Assembly: GCF_010548525.1 (NCBI RefSeq)
Contig: NZ_JAAGMG010000516.1
Span: forward strand, 1 to 41,164
DNA from: Streptomyces sp. SID14478
GTDB lineage: Bacteria; Actinomycetota; Actinomycetes; Streptomycetales; Streptomycetaceae
DNA: 41,164 nt
Direction: 5' to 3'
Part shown: one piece after another, positions 26,369-34,443 of the stretch
Layout: each line of letters starts with the position of its first letter
Position numbering within the stretch: position 1 is the stretch's first letter
Position numbers and translations under genes: made by a program
The notes under the pieces: model-generated
The model's database searches: none
Told to the model about the DNA's origin: nothing
Seen by the model: the letters and a program-made list of their open reading frames with translations, nothing else

Positions 26369-27601
26369 GTGCCCCAATCGGAATCAGCGCAGCCCTCAGC
26401 GAACGAACCGGCGGACCGTCGCCCGAACCTGCACGCGGACCCCCCTGCGCACTCGGCGACCCTGAAGCGCCTGGAGAAGTCGTCCGGGGCCCTCGCGGCG
26501 CAGGCCATCACGCGCATGGACGAGACGCTGCCCTGGTACCGGGCGATGCCACCGGAGAACCGTTCGTGGATCGGGCTCGTGGCGCAGGCCGGTATCGCCG
26601 CGTTCACCGAGTGGTTCCGGCACCCGGACGCCCCGCAGGCCATCTCGACGGACGTCTTCGGCACCGCGCCCCGGGAGCTGACCCGGGCGATCACCCTGCG
26701 CCAGACCGTGGAGATGGTGCGCACGACGATCGAGGTCATGGAGTCGGCCATCGACGAGGTGGCCGCGCCGGGTGACGAGAGCGTGCTGCGGGAGGCGCTG
26801 CTCGTGTACGCACGGGAGATCGCGTTCGCGACCGCCCAGGTGTACGCGCAGGCGGCCGAGGCGCGGGGCGCGTGGGACGCGCGCCTCGAGTCCCTCGTGG
26901 TGAACGCCGTGCTGTCCGGGGAGGCCGACGAGGGCGCGGTGAGTCGGGCCGCGGCGCTCGGCTGGAACTCGCCGGAGCACGTGTGCGTGGTGCTCGGGAC
27001 CGCGCCCGACGGCGACAGCGAGCTGACCGTGGAGGCGATCCGGCGGGCCTCGCGCCACGCCAAGCTGCAGGTCCTGACCGGTGTGCTCGGGGACCGGCTG
27101 GTCGTCATCGCGGGCGGCAGTGACAATCCGCTGGCCGTCGCCAAGTCGCTGATCGGGCCGTTCGCGGCCGGTCCTGTGGTCGCCGGCCCCGTCGTGCCCG
27201 ACCTGCTGGCCGCCACCCGGTCCGCCCAGGCCGCGGCCGCCGGGCTCAAGGCCTGCGGGGCCTGGCAGGACGCTCCGCGGCCGGTCCTGGCGGACGACGT
27301 ACTTCCGGAGCGTGCGATCGCGGGCGACCCGGCTGCGCGGGAGCAGTTGGTGGAGGAGATCTACAGACCGCTGGAGGAAGCCGGCTCGGCGCTCCTGGAG
27401 ACGCTCAGCGTCTATCTGGAGCAGGCGAGCAGCTTGGAGGGCGCGGCCCGGATGCTCTTCGTACATCCGAACACCGTCCGCTACCGGCTGCGACGTGTGA
27501 CCGACGTCACCGGCTGGTCGCCGTCGGATGTCCGCTCGGCGTTCACGCTGCGCATCGCGCTGATCCTGGGGCGTCTGGCCGACGGGGATCCCCAGTCGTA
27601 G
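26369..27601 (+). CDS. fasR: FasR-type transcriptional activator of fatty acid synthesis
   Basis: A 410-residue PucR-like regulator. The C-terminal PucR helix-turn-helix lies at about 337-398 (LETLSVYLEQASSLEGAARM, LFVHPNTVRYRLRRVTDVTG, then WSPSDVRSAFTLRIALILGR). The N-terminal and central parts are helical sensory domains. Position directly upstream of fabD and the sequence agree with FasR, shown in S. coelicolor to activate the fabD-fabH-acpP-fabF operon. The start is GTG at 26369; it has no strong ribosome site and may be leaderless (CAGTCT seven bases upstream). A palindrome between it and fabD is a candidate binding site. Confidence 0.9.
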   Translation: MPQSESAQPSANEPADRRPNLHADPPAHSATLKRLEKSSGALAAQAITRMDETLPWYRAMPPENRSWIGLVAQAGIAAFTEWFRHPDAPQAISTDVFGTAPRELTRAITLRQTVEMVRTTIEVMESAIDEVAAPGDESVLREALLVYAREIAFATAQVYAQAAEARGAWDARLESLVVNAVLSGEADEGAVSRAAALGWNSPEHVCVVLGTAPDGDSELTVEAIRRASRHAKLQVLTGVLGDRLVVIAGGSDNPLAVAKSLIGPFAAGPVVAGPVVPDLLAATRSAQAAAAGLKACGAWQDAPRPVLADDVLPERAIAGDPAAREQLVEEIYRPLEEAGSALLETLSVYLEQASSLEGAARMLFVHPNTVRYRLRRVTDVTGWSPSDVRSAFTLRIALILGRLADGDPQS

Positions 27602-27605
27602 GCTT

Positions 27606-27622
27606 TTGTAGGGGCTCTACAA
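27606..27622 (+). promoter_or_regulatory. Candidate FasR operator upstream of fabD
   Basis: TTGTAG-gggct-CTACAA (6-bp arms, 5-base spacer) lies five bases after the fasR stop, about 70 bases upstream of fabD. Its position suits an activator of the fab operon. Confidence 0.6.
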
Positions 27623-27690
27623 TTCCCCCTGCGGTTCTTCGTCCCTGTCCCCACGGGCGGCCCACACCGTCCACAAGAGAGAGTGTGAGA

Positions 27691-28614
27691 GTGCTCGTAC
27701 TCGTCGCTCCCGGCCAAGGCGCCCAGACGCCCGGCTTCCTGACTCCCTGGCTCGACCTCCCCGGTGCCGCGGACCGCATCGCCGCGTGGTCCGACGCCAT
27801 CGGACTCGACCTCGCCCACTACGGCACGCAGGCCGACGCGGACGCGATCCGCGACACGGCCGTGGCGCAGCCGCTCCTCGTCGCGGCCGGGCTCCTGTCG
27901 GCGTCCGCGCTCGGCGACATCACGCCGGGTGCGGTGGCGGGGCACAGCGTCGGCGAGATCACCGCGGCCGCGTTCGCGGGCGTGCTCGACGACGCCGCCG
28001 CTCTCCGGCTCGTGCGCACGCGCGGTCTGGCCATGGCGGAGGCCGCGAAGATCACGCAGACCGGCATGTCCGCGCTGCTCGGCGGTGACGTCGAGGTCAC
28101 CGTCGCCCACCTGGAGAAGCTCGGCCTGACCCCGGCGAACGTGAACGGGGCGGGTCAGATCGTCGCCGCCGGCACGCTCGAGGAGCTGGCCGCGCTCGCC
28201 GACGACAAGCCCGAGGGCGTGCGCCGCGTGGTGCCGCTGAAGGTGGCCGGCGCGTTCCACACCCGGCACATGGCCCCCGCCGTGGCGACGCTGGAGGAGG
28301 CCGCGAAGGACCTGGCCCCCGCCGACCCCACGGTCACGTACGTCTCGAACAAGGACGGCAAGTCCGTCGCGACCGGCGCCGAAGTGATCTCCCGCCTCGT
28401 CGGCCAGGTGGCGAACCCGGTCCGCTGGGACCTGTGCATGGAGACGTTCCAGGAGCTCGGCGTCACCACGCTGATCGAGGTGTGCCCGGGCGGCACCCTC
28501 ACCGGCATCGCCAAGCGCGCCCTTCCTGGCGTCAAGACGCTCGCCCTGAAGACCCCCGACGACCTCGACGCTGCCCGCGCCCTGATCGCCGAGTCCGCTG
28601 AAGCCACGGCCTGA
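27691..28614 (+). CDS. fabD: Malonyl-CoA:ACP transacylase
   Basis: A 307-residue transacylase that loads malonyl groups onto ACP for both fatty acid and some polyketide pathways. The active-site serine is Ser86 in GHSVGE; Arg111 (LVRTRGLAM) binds the malonyl carboxylate; His190 is in GAFHTRHM, the catalytic partner; the oxyanion region GQGAQ is at residues 8-12. I chose GTG at 27691 (LVLVAPGQGAQ after the initiator), matching the S. coelicolor protein; GTG at 27685 is an alternative two codons longer. It is the first gene of the fab operon. The next gene begins 18 bases after its stop. Confidence 0.96.
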   Translation: MLVLVAPGQGAQTPGFLTPWLDLPGAADRIAAWSDAIGLDLAHYGTQADADAIRDTAVAQPLLVAAGLLSASALGDITPGAVAGHSVGEITAAAFAGVLDDAAALRLVRTRGLAMAEAAKITQTGMSALLGGDVEVTVAHLEKLGLTPANVNGAGQIVAAGTLEELAALADDKPEGVRRVVPLKVAGAFHTRHMAPAVATLEEAAKDLAPADPTVTYVSNKDGKSVATGAEVISRLVGQVANPVRWDLCMETFQELGVTTLIEVCPGGTLTGIAKRALPGVKTLALKTPDDLDAARALIAESAEATA

Positions 28615-28632
28615 CAAGGAGATCCGAGCAGC

Positions 28633-29664
28633 ATGTCGAAGATCAAGCCCAGCAAGGGTGCACCGTACGCGCGCATCCTCGGCGTCGGCGGGTACCGGCC
28701 GACGCGCGTCGTGCCGAACGAGGTGATCCTCGAGAAGATCGACTCGTCCGACGAGTGGATCCGTTCGCGCTCCGGCATCGCCACCCGCCACTGGGCCAAT
28801 GACGAAGAGACCGTCGCCATGATGTCCATCGAGGCGTCCGGCAAGGCCATCGCCGACGCGGGGATCGGGGCCGAGCAGATCGGCGCCGTCGTCGTGTCGA
28901 CGGTCTCGCACTTCTCGCAGACGCCGGCCATCGCGACGGAGATCGCGGACAAGCTGGGCACGCAGAAGGCCGCCGCGTTCGACATCTCGGCGGGCTGCGC
29001 CGGCTTCGGCTACGGCCTGACGCTGGCCAAGGGCATGATCGTCGAGGGCAGCGCCCAGTACGTGCTGGTCATCGGCGTGGAGCGGCTCTCGGACCTGACC
29101 GACCTGGAGGACCGCGCGACGGCCTTCCTGTTCGGCGACGGGGCCGGCGCCGTCATCGTCGGCCCGGCCACCGAGCCCGCGATCGGCCCCACCGTGTGGG
29201 GCTCCGAGGGCGACAAGGCCGGGACGATCAAGCAGACCGTGCCGTGGGACAAGTTCCACATCGGCGACGTGACGCAGTTGCCCCTGGACTCCGAGGGCAA
29301 CGTCAAGTTCCCTGCGATCACGCAGGAGGGCCAGGCGGTGTTCCGCTGGGCCGTGTTCGAGATGGCGAAGGTCGCCCAGCAGGCGCTGGACGCGGCCGGG
29401 ATCAGCCCGGACGACCTGGATGTCTTCATTCCCCACCAGGCCAACGAGCGGATCATCGACTCGATGGTGAAGACTCTGAAACTGCCGGAGCACGTCACGG
29501 TCGCCCGCGACGTGCGCACCACCGGCAACACGTCGGCCGCCTCGATTCCGCTCGCGATGGAGCGGCTCCTGGCGACCGGCGAGGCGAAGAGCGGCGACAC
29601 CGCGCTCGTCATCGGCTTCGGGGCAGGTCTCGTGTACGCCGCCACGGTCGTTACCCTCCCCTAG
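28633..29664 (+). CDS. fabH: 3-oxoacyl-ACP synthase III
   Basis: A 343-residue condensing enzyme that starts fatty acid chains by joining an acyl-CoA to malonyl-ACP; in Streptomyces it accepts branched starters. The catalytic triad is clear: Cys122 (ISAGCAGFGYG), His268 (IPHQANERII) and Asn299 (TTGNTSAAS). The C-terminal GFGAGLVYAATVV is complete. ATG at 28633 follows AAGGAGATCC. The operon position between fabD and acpP is the normal actinomycete order. A perfect hairpin follows this gene before acpP. Confidence 0.96.
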   Translation: MSKIKPSKGAPYARILGVGGYRPTRVVPNEVILEKIDSSDEWIRSRSGIATRHWANDEETVAMMSIEASGKAIADAGIGAEQIGAVVVSTVSHFSQTPAIATEIADKLGTQKAAAFDISAGCAGFGYGLTLAKGMIVEGSAQYVLVIGVERLSDLTDLEDRATAFLFGDGAGAVIVGPATEPAIGPTVWGSEGDKAGTIKQTVPWDKFHIGDVTQLPLDSEGNVKFPAITQEGQAVFRWAVFEMAKVAQQALDAAGISPDDLDVFIPHQANERIIDSMVKTLKLPEHVTVARDVRTTGNTSAASIPLAMERLLATGEAKSGDTALVIGFGAGLVYAATVVTLP

Positions 29665-29669
29665 GCATC

Positions 29670-29695
29670 CCGTACGGATCACCCGATCCGTACGG
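29670..29695 (+). promoter_or_regulatory. Perfect hairpin between fabH and acpP
   Basis: CCGTACGGATC-accc-GATCCGTACGG, an 11-bp stem with a 4-base loop, begins six bases after the fabH stop. Within an operon it is more likely a processing or attenuation site than a full terminator. Confidence 0.65.
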
Positions 29696-29760
29696 CTGTA
29701 ACACCTGCCGCTCCGCGGCGGGCGCCACACCCTCTGGATACACACCGAAGGAGCGCCACA

Positions 29761-30009
29761 ATGGCCGCCACTCAGGAAGAGATCGTCGCCGGTCTCGCCG
29801 AGATCGTGAACGAGATCGCCGGCATCCCGGTCGAGGACGTCCAGCTGGACAAGTCCTTCACCGACGACCTGGACGTCGACTCGCTGTCCATGGTCGAGGT
29901 CGTCGTCGCCGCCGAAGAGCGCTTCGACGTCAAGATCCCGGACGACGACGTCAAGAACCTCAAGACCGTCGGCGACGCCACGAAGTACATCCTCGACCAC
30001 CAGGCCTGA
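29761..30009 (+). CDS. acpP: Acyl carrier protein of fatty acid synthesis
   Basis: An 82-residue ACP. The phosphopantetheine attachment site is Ser41 in DDLDVDSLSMVEVVV, the DSL motif at the start of helix II. The acidic, four-helix pattern and length are typical. ATG at 29761 follows GAAGGAG eight bases upstream, one of the strongest ribosome sites in the window, consistent with the high expression ACP needs. It shuttles acyl intermediates between FabH, FabF and the reductases encoded elsewhere. Confidence 0.97.
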   Translation: MAATQEEIVAGLAEIVNEIAGIPVEDVQLDKSFTDDLDVDSLSMVEVVVAAEERFDVKIPDDDVKNLKTVGDATKYILDHQA

Positions 30010-30097
30010 GCCACAAGCTCGCACCTCAAGGTCAGTCGCTCCGCCACCCGGCGGTGGCGCCGCTGAATCCCTCGCATCCGTTGGAGAAAGAATTCCT

Positions 30098-31369
30098 GTG
30101 AGCCCGACCAATCGCACCGTGGTCGTCACCGGTATCGGCGCAACCTCACCGCTGGGTGGCGACGCGACGTCCACCTGGGAGGGTCTGATCGCCGGACGTT
30201 CCGGTGTCAAGCCCCTCGAACAGGAGTGGGCCGCCGAGCAGGCGGTCCGTATCGCGGCCCCGGCCGCCGTGGACCCGAGCGAGGTCATCCCTCGCCCGCA
30301 GGCCCGCAAGCTGGACCGCTCCGCGCAGTTCGCGCTGATCGCCGCCAAGGAAGCCTGGGCCGACGCCGGTTTCACCGACAAGGCCGGCGACGACCCGGCC
30401 GTCGACCCCGAGCGTCTGGGCGCCGTCATCGCGTCCGGCATCGGCGGCGTGACCACACTCCTCGACCAGTACGACGTGCTGAAGGAGAAGGGCGTCCGCC
30501 GCGTCTCCCCGCACACCGTGCCGATGCTGATGCCCAACGGCCCGTCCGCCAACGTGGGTCTCCTCGTGGGCGCCCGCGCCGGTGTGCACACGCCGGTCTC
30601 CGCCTGCGCCTCCGGCGCCGAGGCCATCGGCTACGCCATCGAGATGATCCGCACCGGCCGCGCCGACGTCGTCGTCTGCGGTGGCACCGAGGCGGCCATC
30701 CACCCGCTGCCCATCGCCGCGTTCGGCAACATGATGGCGATGTCCAAGAACAACGACGACCCGCAGGGTGCCTCGCGCCCCTACGACACCGCCCGGGACG
30801 GCTTCGTCCTCGGTGAGGGCGCGGGTGTCATCGTCCTGGAGTCGGCCGAGCACGCCGCGGCGCGTGGCGCCCGCGTCTACGCGGAGGCCGTCGGTCAGGG
30901 CATCTCCGCCGACAGCCACGACATCGTGCAGCCGGAGCCGGAGGGCCGCGGCATCGCGGCCGCCCTGCAGAACCTGCTGAACAACACGGACCTGGACCCG
31001 GCCGAGGTCGTGCACGTGAACGCGCACGCGACGTCGACGCCGGCCGGTGACGTGGCCGAGCTGAAGGCGCTGCGCAAGGTGTTCGGCGACGACACCGACC
31101 ACATCGCCGTCTCCGCGACGAAGTCGATGACCGGGCACCTGCTCGGTGGCGCCGGTGGCGTCGAGACGGTGGCGTCGGTGCTCGCGCTGTACCACCGGGT
31201 GGCTCCGCCGACCATCAACGTGGAGAACCTGGACCCCGAGGCCGAGGCGGCCGCGGACATCGTCCGCGGCGAGGCGCGCAAGCTGCCCGTCGAAGGCCGG
31301 ATCGCCGCGCTGAACGACTCGTTCGGCTTCGGTGGCCACAACGTGGTGCTGGCGTTCCGTTCGGTCTGA
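30098..31369 (+). CDS. fabF: 3-oxoacyl-ACP synthase II
   Basis: A 423-residue elongating ketosynthase. The Cys-His-His triad is Cys170 (TPVSACASGAEAIG), His310 (HVNAHATSTPAGD) and His347 (SMTGHLLGGAGG), with Lys342 in the SATKSMTGH block; this is the fold of FabB/FabF and PKS ketosynthases. GTG at 30098 is preceded by GGAGAAAG. It is the last gene of the fab operon; a 13-bp hairpin terminator follows. Because only one ketosynthase is present and it lies in the fasR-fabD-fabH-acpP set, this is primary metabolism and not a polyketide cluster. Confidence 0.96.
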   Translation: MSPTNRTVVVTGIGATSPLGGDATSTWEGLIAGRSGVKPLEQEWAAEQAVRIAAPAAVDPSEVIPRPQARKLDRSAQFALIAAKEAWADAGFTDKAGDDPAVDPERLGAVIASGIGGVTTLLDQYDVLKEKGVRRVSPHTVPMLMPNGPSANVGLLVGARAGVHTPVSACASGAEAIGYAIEMIRTGRADVVVCGGTEAAIHPLPIAAFGNMMAMSKNNDDPQGASRPYDTARDGFVLGEGAGVIVLESAEHAAARGARVYAEAVGQGISADSHDIVQPEPEGRGIAAALQNLLNNTDLDPAEVVHVNAHATSTPAGDVAELKALRKVFGDDTDHIAVSATKSMTGHLLGGAGGVETVASVLALYHRVAPPTINVENLDPEAEAAADIVRGEARKLPVEGRIAALNDSFGFGGHNVVLAFRSV

Positions 31370-31403
31370 GTGCTCGGCTGACCGTTCGGTCGTACGCGAG
31401 AGT

Positions 31404-31433
31404 GGGCCCGCCCCGGGTTTCCGGGGCGGGCCC
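31404..31433 (+). terminator. Terminator of the fab operon
   Basis: GGGCCCGCCCCGG-gttt-CCGGGGCGGGCCC, a perfect 13-bp stem with a 4-base loop, lies 34 bases past the fabF stop. There is no U-tract. Confidence 0.88.
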
Positions 31434-31525
31434 CCGCCGTTGCTCACGAGGCTCTCGGGGCCCTCTGATGCTCGGCTCGCGGGGTTCTCGAAGCCTCTCA
31501 AGACTCCCGAGGACCGCTACACCCC

Positions 31526-31591
31526 CTGCTCGGGGCCGCGACACCACCTGCTCGGGGCCGCGGCACCACCTGCTCGGGGCTGTTACACCAC
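31526..31591. repeat. Three tandem 22-bp repeats reaching into the DUF3145 stop
   Basis: Units 31526-31547, 31548-31569 and 31570-31591 share CTGCTCGGGGC, then C/T-rich and ACCAC ends. The first two differ at one base; the third is diverged in the middle and carries the DUF3145 stop codon. Confidence 0.9.
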
Positions 31592-32077
31592 TTGGTGGAG
31601 CCAGCGCACGGGCGCGCCCTCGCCCGCGTAGCGGAAGGGCTCCAGTTCGTCGTCCCAGGGCTTGCCGAGGAGCTTGGCCAGCTCGGACTCCAGGTCCGTC
31701 TCGCCGCCCTTGGAGCGGGCCAGAGCGGCGCGCAGACGGTCCTCGGGGATGAGGATGTCGCCGTGGATGCCGGTGACGGCGTGGAAGATGCCGAGTTCGG
31801 GGGTGGCGCTGTAGCGCTCGCCCTCCGCTGCCGCGCAGGGTTCCGCCGTCACCTCGAAGCGCAGCAGCTGCCAGCCGCGCAGCGCGGAGGCCAGCTGGGC
31901 CGCGGTGCCCCCCTCACCCCGCCAGGAGAACTCCGATCTCCAGGTACCCGGCGCCGCGGGCTGCCGGATCCAGTCGAGGCTGACGCGCGCGCCGAGTACG
32001 CCCGCGACCGCCCATTCGACGTGCGGGCACAGCGCGCGCGGTGCGGAGTGCACGTACAGAACTCCACGTGTCGTCAC
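31583..32077 (-). CDS. DUF3145 family protein
   Basis: A 164-residue protein of DUF3145, an actinobacterial family without known function, repeatedly found beside fabF in Streptomyces. Blocks: TTRGVLYVHSAPRALCPHVEW, given as positions 2-22, then DWIRQPAAPGTWRSEFSW, ELGIFHAVTGIHGDILIPEDRL and GKPWDDELEPFRYAGEGAPV. GTG at 32077 follows GGAGG five bases upstream. It is convergent with the fab operon. The conserved location suggests a link with lipid metabolism. The last three codons and the stop lie inside a 22-bp tandem repeat. Confidence 0.9.
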   Translation of the reverse strand: MTTRGVLYVHSAPRALCPHVEWAVAGVLGARVSLDWIRQPAAPGTWRSEFSWRGEGGTAAQLASALRGWQLLRFEVTAEPCAAAEGERYSATPELGIFHAVTGIHGDILIPEDRLRAALARSKGGETDLESELAKLLGKPWDDELEPFRYAGEGAPVRWLHQVV

Positions 32078-32419
32078 CGGGACCTCCAGTGTGGGTCGAG
32101 GTTCGCCTTCCCCAGCGGCCTCGCGCCCGTGCCGAGCCTTCTTCCCTCTGCCCGGACCGACAAGCTCCAGACAAAAAGGGACACATCTGACGTGTTGTAA
32201 TTTAGCGGAACCGGTACAGCGGGGTCTCACTGGGTCGACCGGGGACCCCGGGGCGAGGCTATCGCGCAGCGGTGCAAGGAGTGTGACGTACTGTCGGTCC
32301 CGGGGCGTACAAACGCCGACCTTTCACCCGGCGGGGCGCAACCCCGGCCCCACGTACGGCGTCAGCCTGGTCGGTACGGGTGCGAAAAGGCGACAGCGGG
32401 TGACGGAAGGGACGACGGG
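32078..32419. promoter_or_regulatory. Divergent region between DUF3145 and the SGNH lipoprotein gene
   Basis: No gene is supported in these 342 bases. An AT-rich patch around 32170-32206 (with CAAAAAGG and TTGTAATTTAG) stands out in GC-rich surroundings and probably carries a promoter, most likely for DUF3145. No clear hexamer pair or operator can be assigned. Confidence 0.35.
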
Positions 32420-33352
32420 ATGCGGAAGCGAAGGCACCGGTCAGCCGCCCCGCGCGGCGCGGTCCGGGCGACGGTGGCCACCGTGGCCGCGACCGTGCTC
32501 GGACTCACGGCGCTCACCGCGTGTGACGCCTCCGGTGACAACTCCCCCGGCCCCCAGGGCTCCACGGCCGCCGCGAAGCCGTCGCCGAAGCCCACTCCGA
32601 CGTGGGACACGAGTCCGCGGTCGGTTGCCGCGGTGGGTGACTCGATCACGCGGGGATTCGACGCCTGCAGCGTGCTGTCGGACTGCCCCGAGGTGTCCTG
32701 GGCGACCGGCACCGACGCCCAGGTAAAGAGCCTGGCCGTGCGACTGCTCGGCAAGGGCCGCGCCAGGACGCACAGTTGGAACTACGCGCAGACCGGAGCG
32801 CGGATGGCCGATCTGCCGGGCCAGATGGAGCGGGCCGCGGCCGTGCGCCCCGAACTGGTGACGGTCATGGCCGGCGCGAACGACGCCTGCCGGTCGACGA
32901 CCGACGCGATGACGTCCGTGGCCGGCTTCCGGGCCGACTTCGAGGAGGCGCTGCGGCAGTTGCGCGGCGAGGCGCCCACGACGCAGGTGTACGTGATGAG
33001 CGTGCCGGATCTGAAGCGCCTGTGGTCCGCGGGGCGCGGCAATCCGCTGGGCAAGCAGGTGTGGAAGCTGGGGATCTGCTCCTCGATGCTGGCCGATCCG
33101 GACGCCACCGACCTGGCGGCCACCGAGCGGCGCGACACGGTGCAGCGGCGCGTCGAGGCGTACAACGCCGTGCTGAAGGACGTGTGCGCGAAGGACAAGC
33201 GGTGCCGGTACGACGACGGGGCGGTCTTCGCCTACCGGTTCGGGGAGGGCGAGTTGAGCCACTGGGACTGGTTCCACCCCAGCAAGGGCGGGCAGGCGCG
33301 GCTGGCGACGCTGGCGTATCGCGGGGTGACCGCGAAGGAACCGGGCGCCTGA
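32420..33352 (+). CDS. SGNH/GDSL-family hydrolase lipoprotein
   Basis: A 310-residue exported lipoprotein. A twin-Arg-containing basic N-terminus and hydrophobic stretch lead to the lipobox LTAC with lipidated Cys35; a Pro/Ser/Thr linker (36-66) follows. SGNH blocks: AVGDSITRGF with nucleophile Ser75, GAND with Asn154, and DWFHPS with Asp283 and His286. Such enzymes are extracellular esterases, lipases or carbohydrate deacetylases. Five Cys residues remain in the mature part, perhaps in disulfides. ATG at 32420 follows GGAAGGGA. It is co-directional with galM, 31 bases upstream of it, but galM has its own leaderless promoter. Confidence 0.9.
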   Translation: MRKRRHRSAAPRGAVRATVATVAATVLGLTALTACDASGDNSPGPQGSTAAAKPSPKPTPTWDTSPRSVAAVGDSITRGFDACSVLSDCPEVSWATGTDAQVKSLAVRLLGKGRARTHSWNYAQTGARMADLPGQMERAAAVRPELVTVMAGANDACRSTTDAMTSVAGFRADFEEALRQLRGEAPTTQVYVMSVPDLKRLWSAGRGNPLGKQVWKLGICSSMLADPDATDLAATERRDTVQRRVEAYNAVLKDVCAKDKRCRYDDGAVFAYRFGEGELSHWDWFHPSKGGQARLATLAYRGVTAKEPGA

Positions 33353-33370
33353 CGGGGCCTGGGGCGGGCG

Positions 33371-33376
33371 TAGGGT
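33371..33376 (+). promoter_or_regulatory. Leaderless -10 box of galM
   Basis: TAGGGT is followed by seven bases and the ATG at 33384, with no ribosome site. Confidence 0.5.
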
Positions 33377-33383
33377 CTCGATC

Positions 33384-34379
33384 ATGCGCAGTGAACTCTT
33401 CGACGCCCTGTCCGACGGCACCGACGTCCACCGCTGGACCCTGGAGCGGGACGGGGTGCGCGTACGGGTCCTGACCTACGGGGGCATCCTGCAGTCGGTC
33501 GAGGCGCCCGACCGGGACGGGGCCGCGGGCGGGCTCGTGCTCGGGTTCGACGATCTGGCCGGGTATCTGGCCCGTCCGGAGCCCTACTTGGGCGCCCTGG
33601 TCGGGCGGTACGCGAACCGGATCGCGGGCGGCCGGTTCCCGCTCGACGAGCGGATCTACCACCTCGCGCAGAACAACGGCCGCAACGCGCTGCACGGCGG
33701 TGAGCGCGGTTTCGACAAGCGCGTGTGGGACGCCGAGGCGGTCGGCGAGCACGCGGTGCGTCTTCGCCGCGTCTCCCCGCACGGCGAGGAGGGCTACCCC
33801 GGGCGGCTGGAGGTCTCGGCGACGTACGCGCTGGAGGAGGGCGGGGCGCTGCGGATCTCGTACGAGGCGACGACCGACGCCCCGACGCTCGTGAACCTCA
33901 CCAATCACAGCTACTGGAATCTGGGCGGGCCCGGCTCCGGGAACGCGACGGGCAGTCACACGGTGCGCATCGACGCCGGCCGGGTGACCGTGGTGGACGA
34001 CGAGTTGATCCCGACGGGTGCGGCGGCGGAGGTCGCCGGGACGCGGTTCGACTTCCGGCAGAGCCGGAAGGCGGGGGCCGGGTACGACCACAACTACGTG
34101 CTCGACAAGGGCGTCACGGACCGGGCCGTGGGCGTCGCCGAGTTGCACCATCCCGGGTCGGGGCGGGTGCTGAGCGTGGCCACGACCGAACCGGGGCTGC
34201 AGTTCTACACGTCCGACCACTTCGACGAGACGCTGCCGTTCGCGCCGGGCGACGGGATCGCCCTGGAGACGCAGCACTTCCCCGATTCGCCGAACCGGCC
34301 CGACTTCCCGTCCACCGTGCTGCGGCCGGGCGAGGTCTACCGGTCGCAGACGGTGTACGGGTTCGGGGTGCGCGGCTGA
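33384..34379 (+). CDS. galM: Aldose 1-epimerase (mutarotase)
   Basis: A 331-residue galactose mutarotase-like enzyme that interconverts the alpha and beta anomers of hexoses. Family motifs: GRYANRIAGGRF (74-84), NALHGGERGFDKRVW with His104, NLTNHSYWNL with catalytic His175, GYDHNYVLD with Asp235 and ALETQHFPDSPN with catalytic base Glu295. ATG at 33384 is leaderless. It has no signal peptide and acts in the cytoplasm. It converges with a GH3 glycosidase, which suggests a local sugar-use theme: GH3 releases the sugar, GalM equilibrates it. Confidence 0.94.
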   Translation: MRSELFDALSDGTDVHRWTLERDGVRVRVLTYGGILQSVEAPDRDGAAGGLVLGFDDLAGYLARPEPYLGALVGRYANRIAGGRFPLDERIYHLAQNNGRNALHGGERGFDKRVWDAEAVGEHAVRLRRVSPHGEEGYPGRLEVSATYALEEGGALRISYEATTDAPTLVNLTNHSYWNLGGPGSGNATGSHTVRIDAGRVTVVDDELIPTGAAAEVAGTRFDFRQSRKAGAGYDHNYVLDKGVTDRAVGVAELHHPGSGRVLSVATTEPGLQFYTSDHFDETLPFAPGDGIALETQHFPDSPNRPDFPSTVLRPGEVYRSQTVYGFGVRG

Positions 34380-34397
34380 GCGCGCGCGGCGGCTCAC

Positions 34398-34428
34398 AGG
34401 GGCGGCGGGGTCAGGTGCCGCCGCCCCT
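34398..34428. terminator. Bidirectional terminator between galM and the GH3 gene
   Basis: AGGGGCGGCGG-ggtcaggtg-CCGCCGCCCCT is a perfect 11-bp stem with a 9-base loop, midway between two convergent stop codons. Confidence 0.8.
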
Positions 34429-34443
34429 GAGCAGGGGGGGCCG

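Noticed and set aside
27481..30627. A 1048-codon open frame opposite fabD, fabH and acpP
   Set aside because: Same GC-driven artefact; the plus-strand genes have complete catalytic residues and ribosome sites.
27691..31369. fab genes considered as part of a polyketide cluster
   Set aside because: A single FabF-type ketosynthase with FabD, FabH and ACP directly after fasR is the primary fatty acid operon; no chain-length factor, cyclase or tailoring gene is near.
31526..31591. Short tandem repeats considered as a CRISPR array
   Set aside because: The units are directly adjacent with no spacers, and no cas genes are present.
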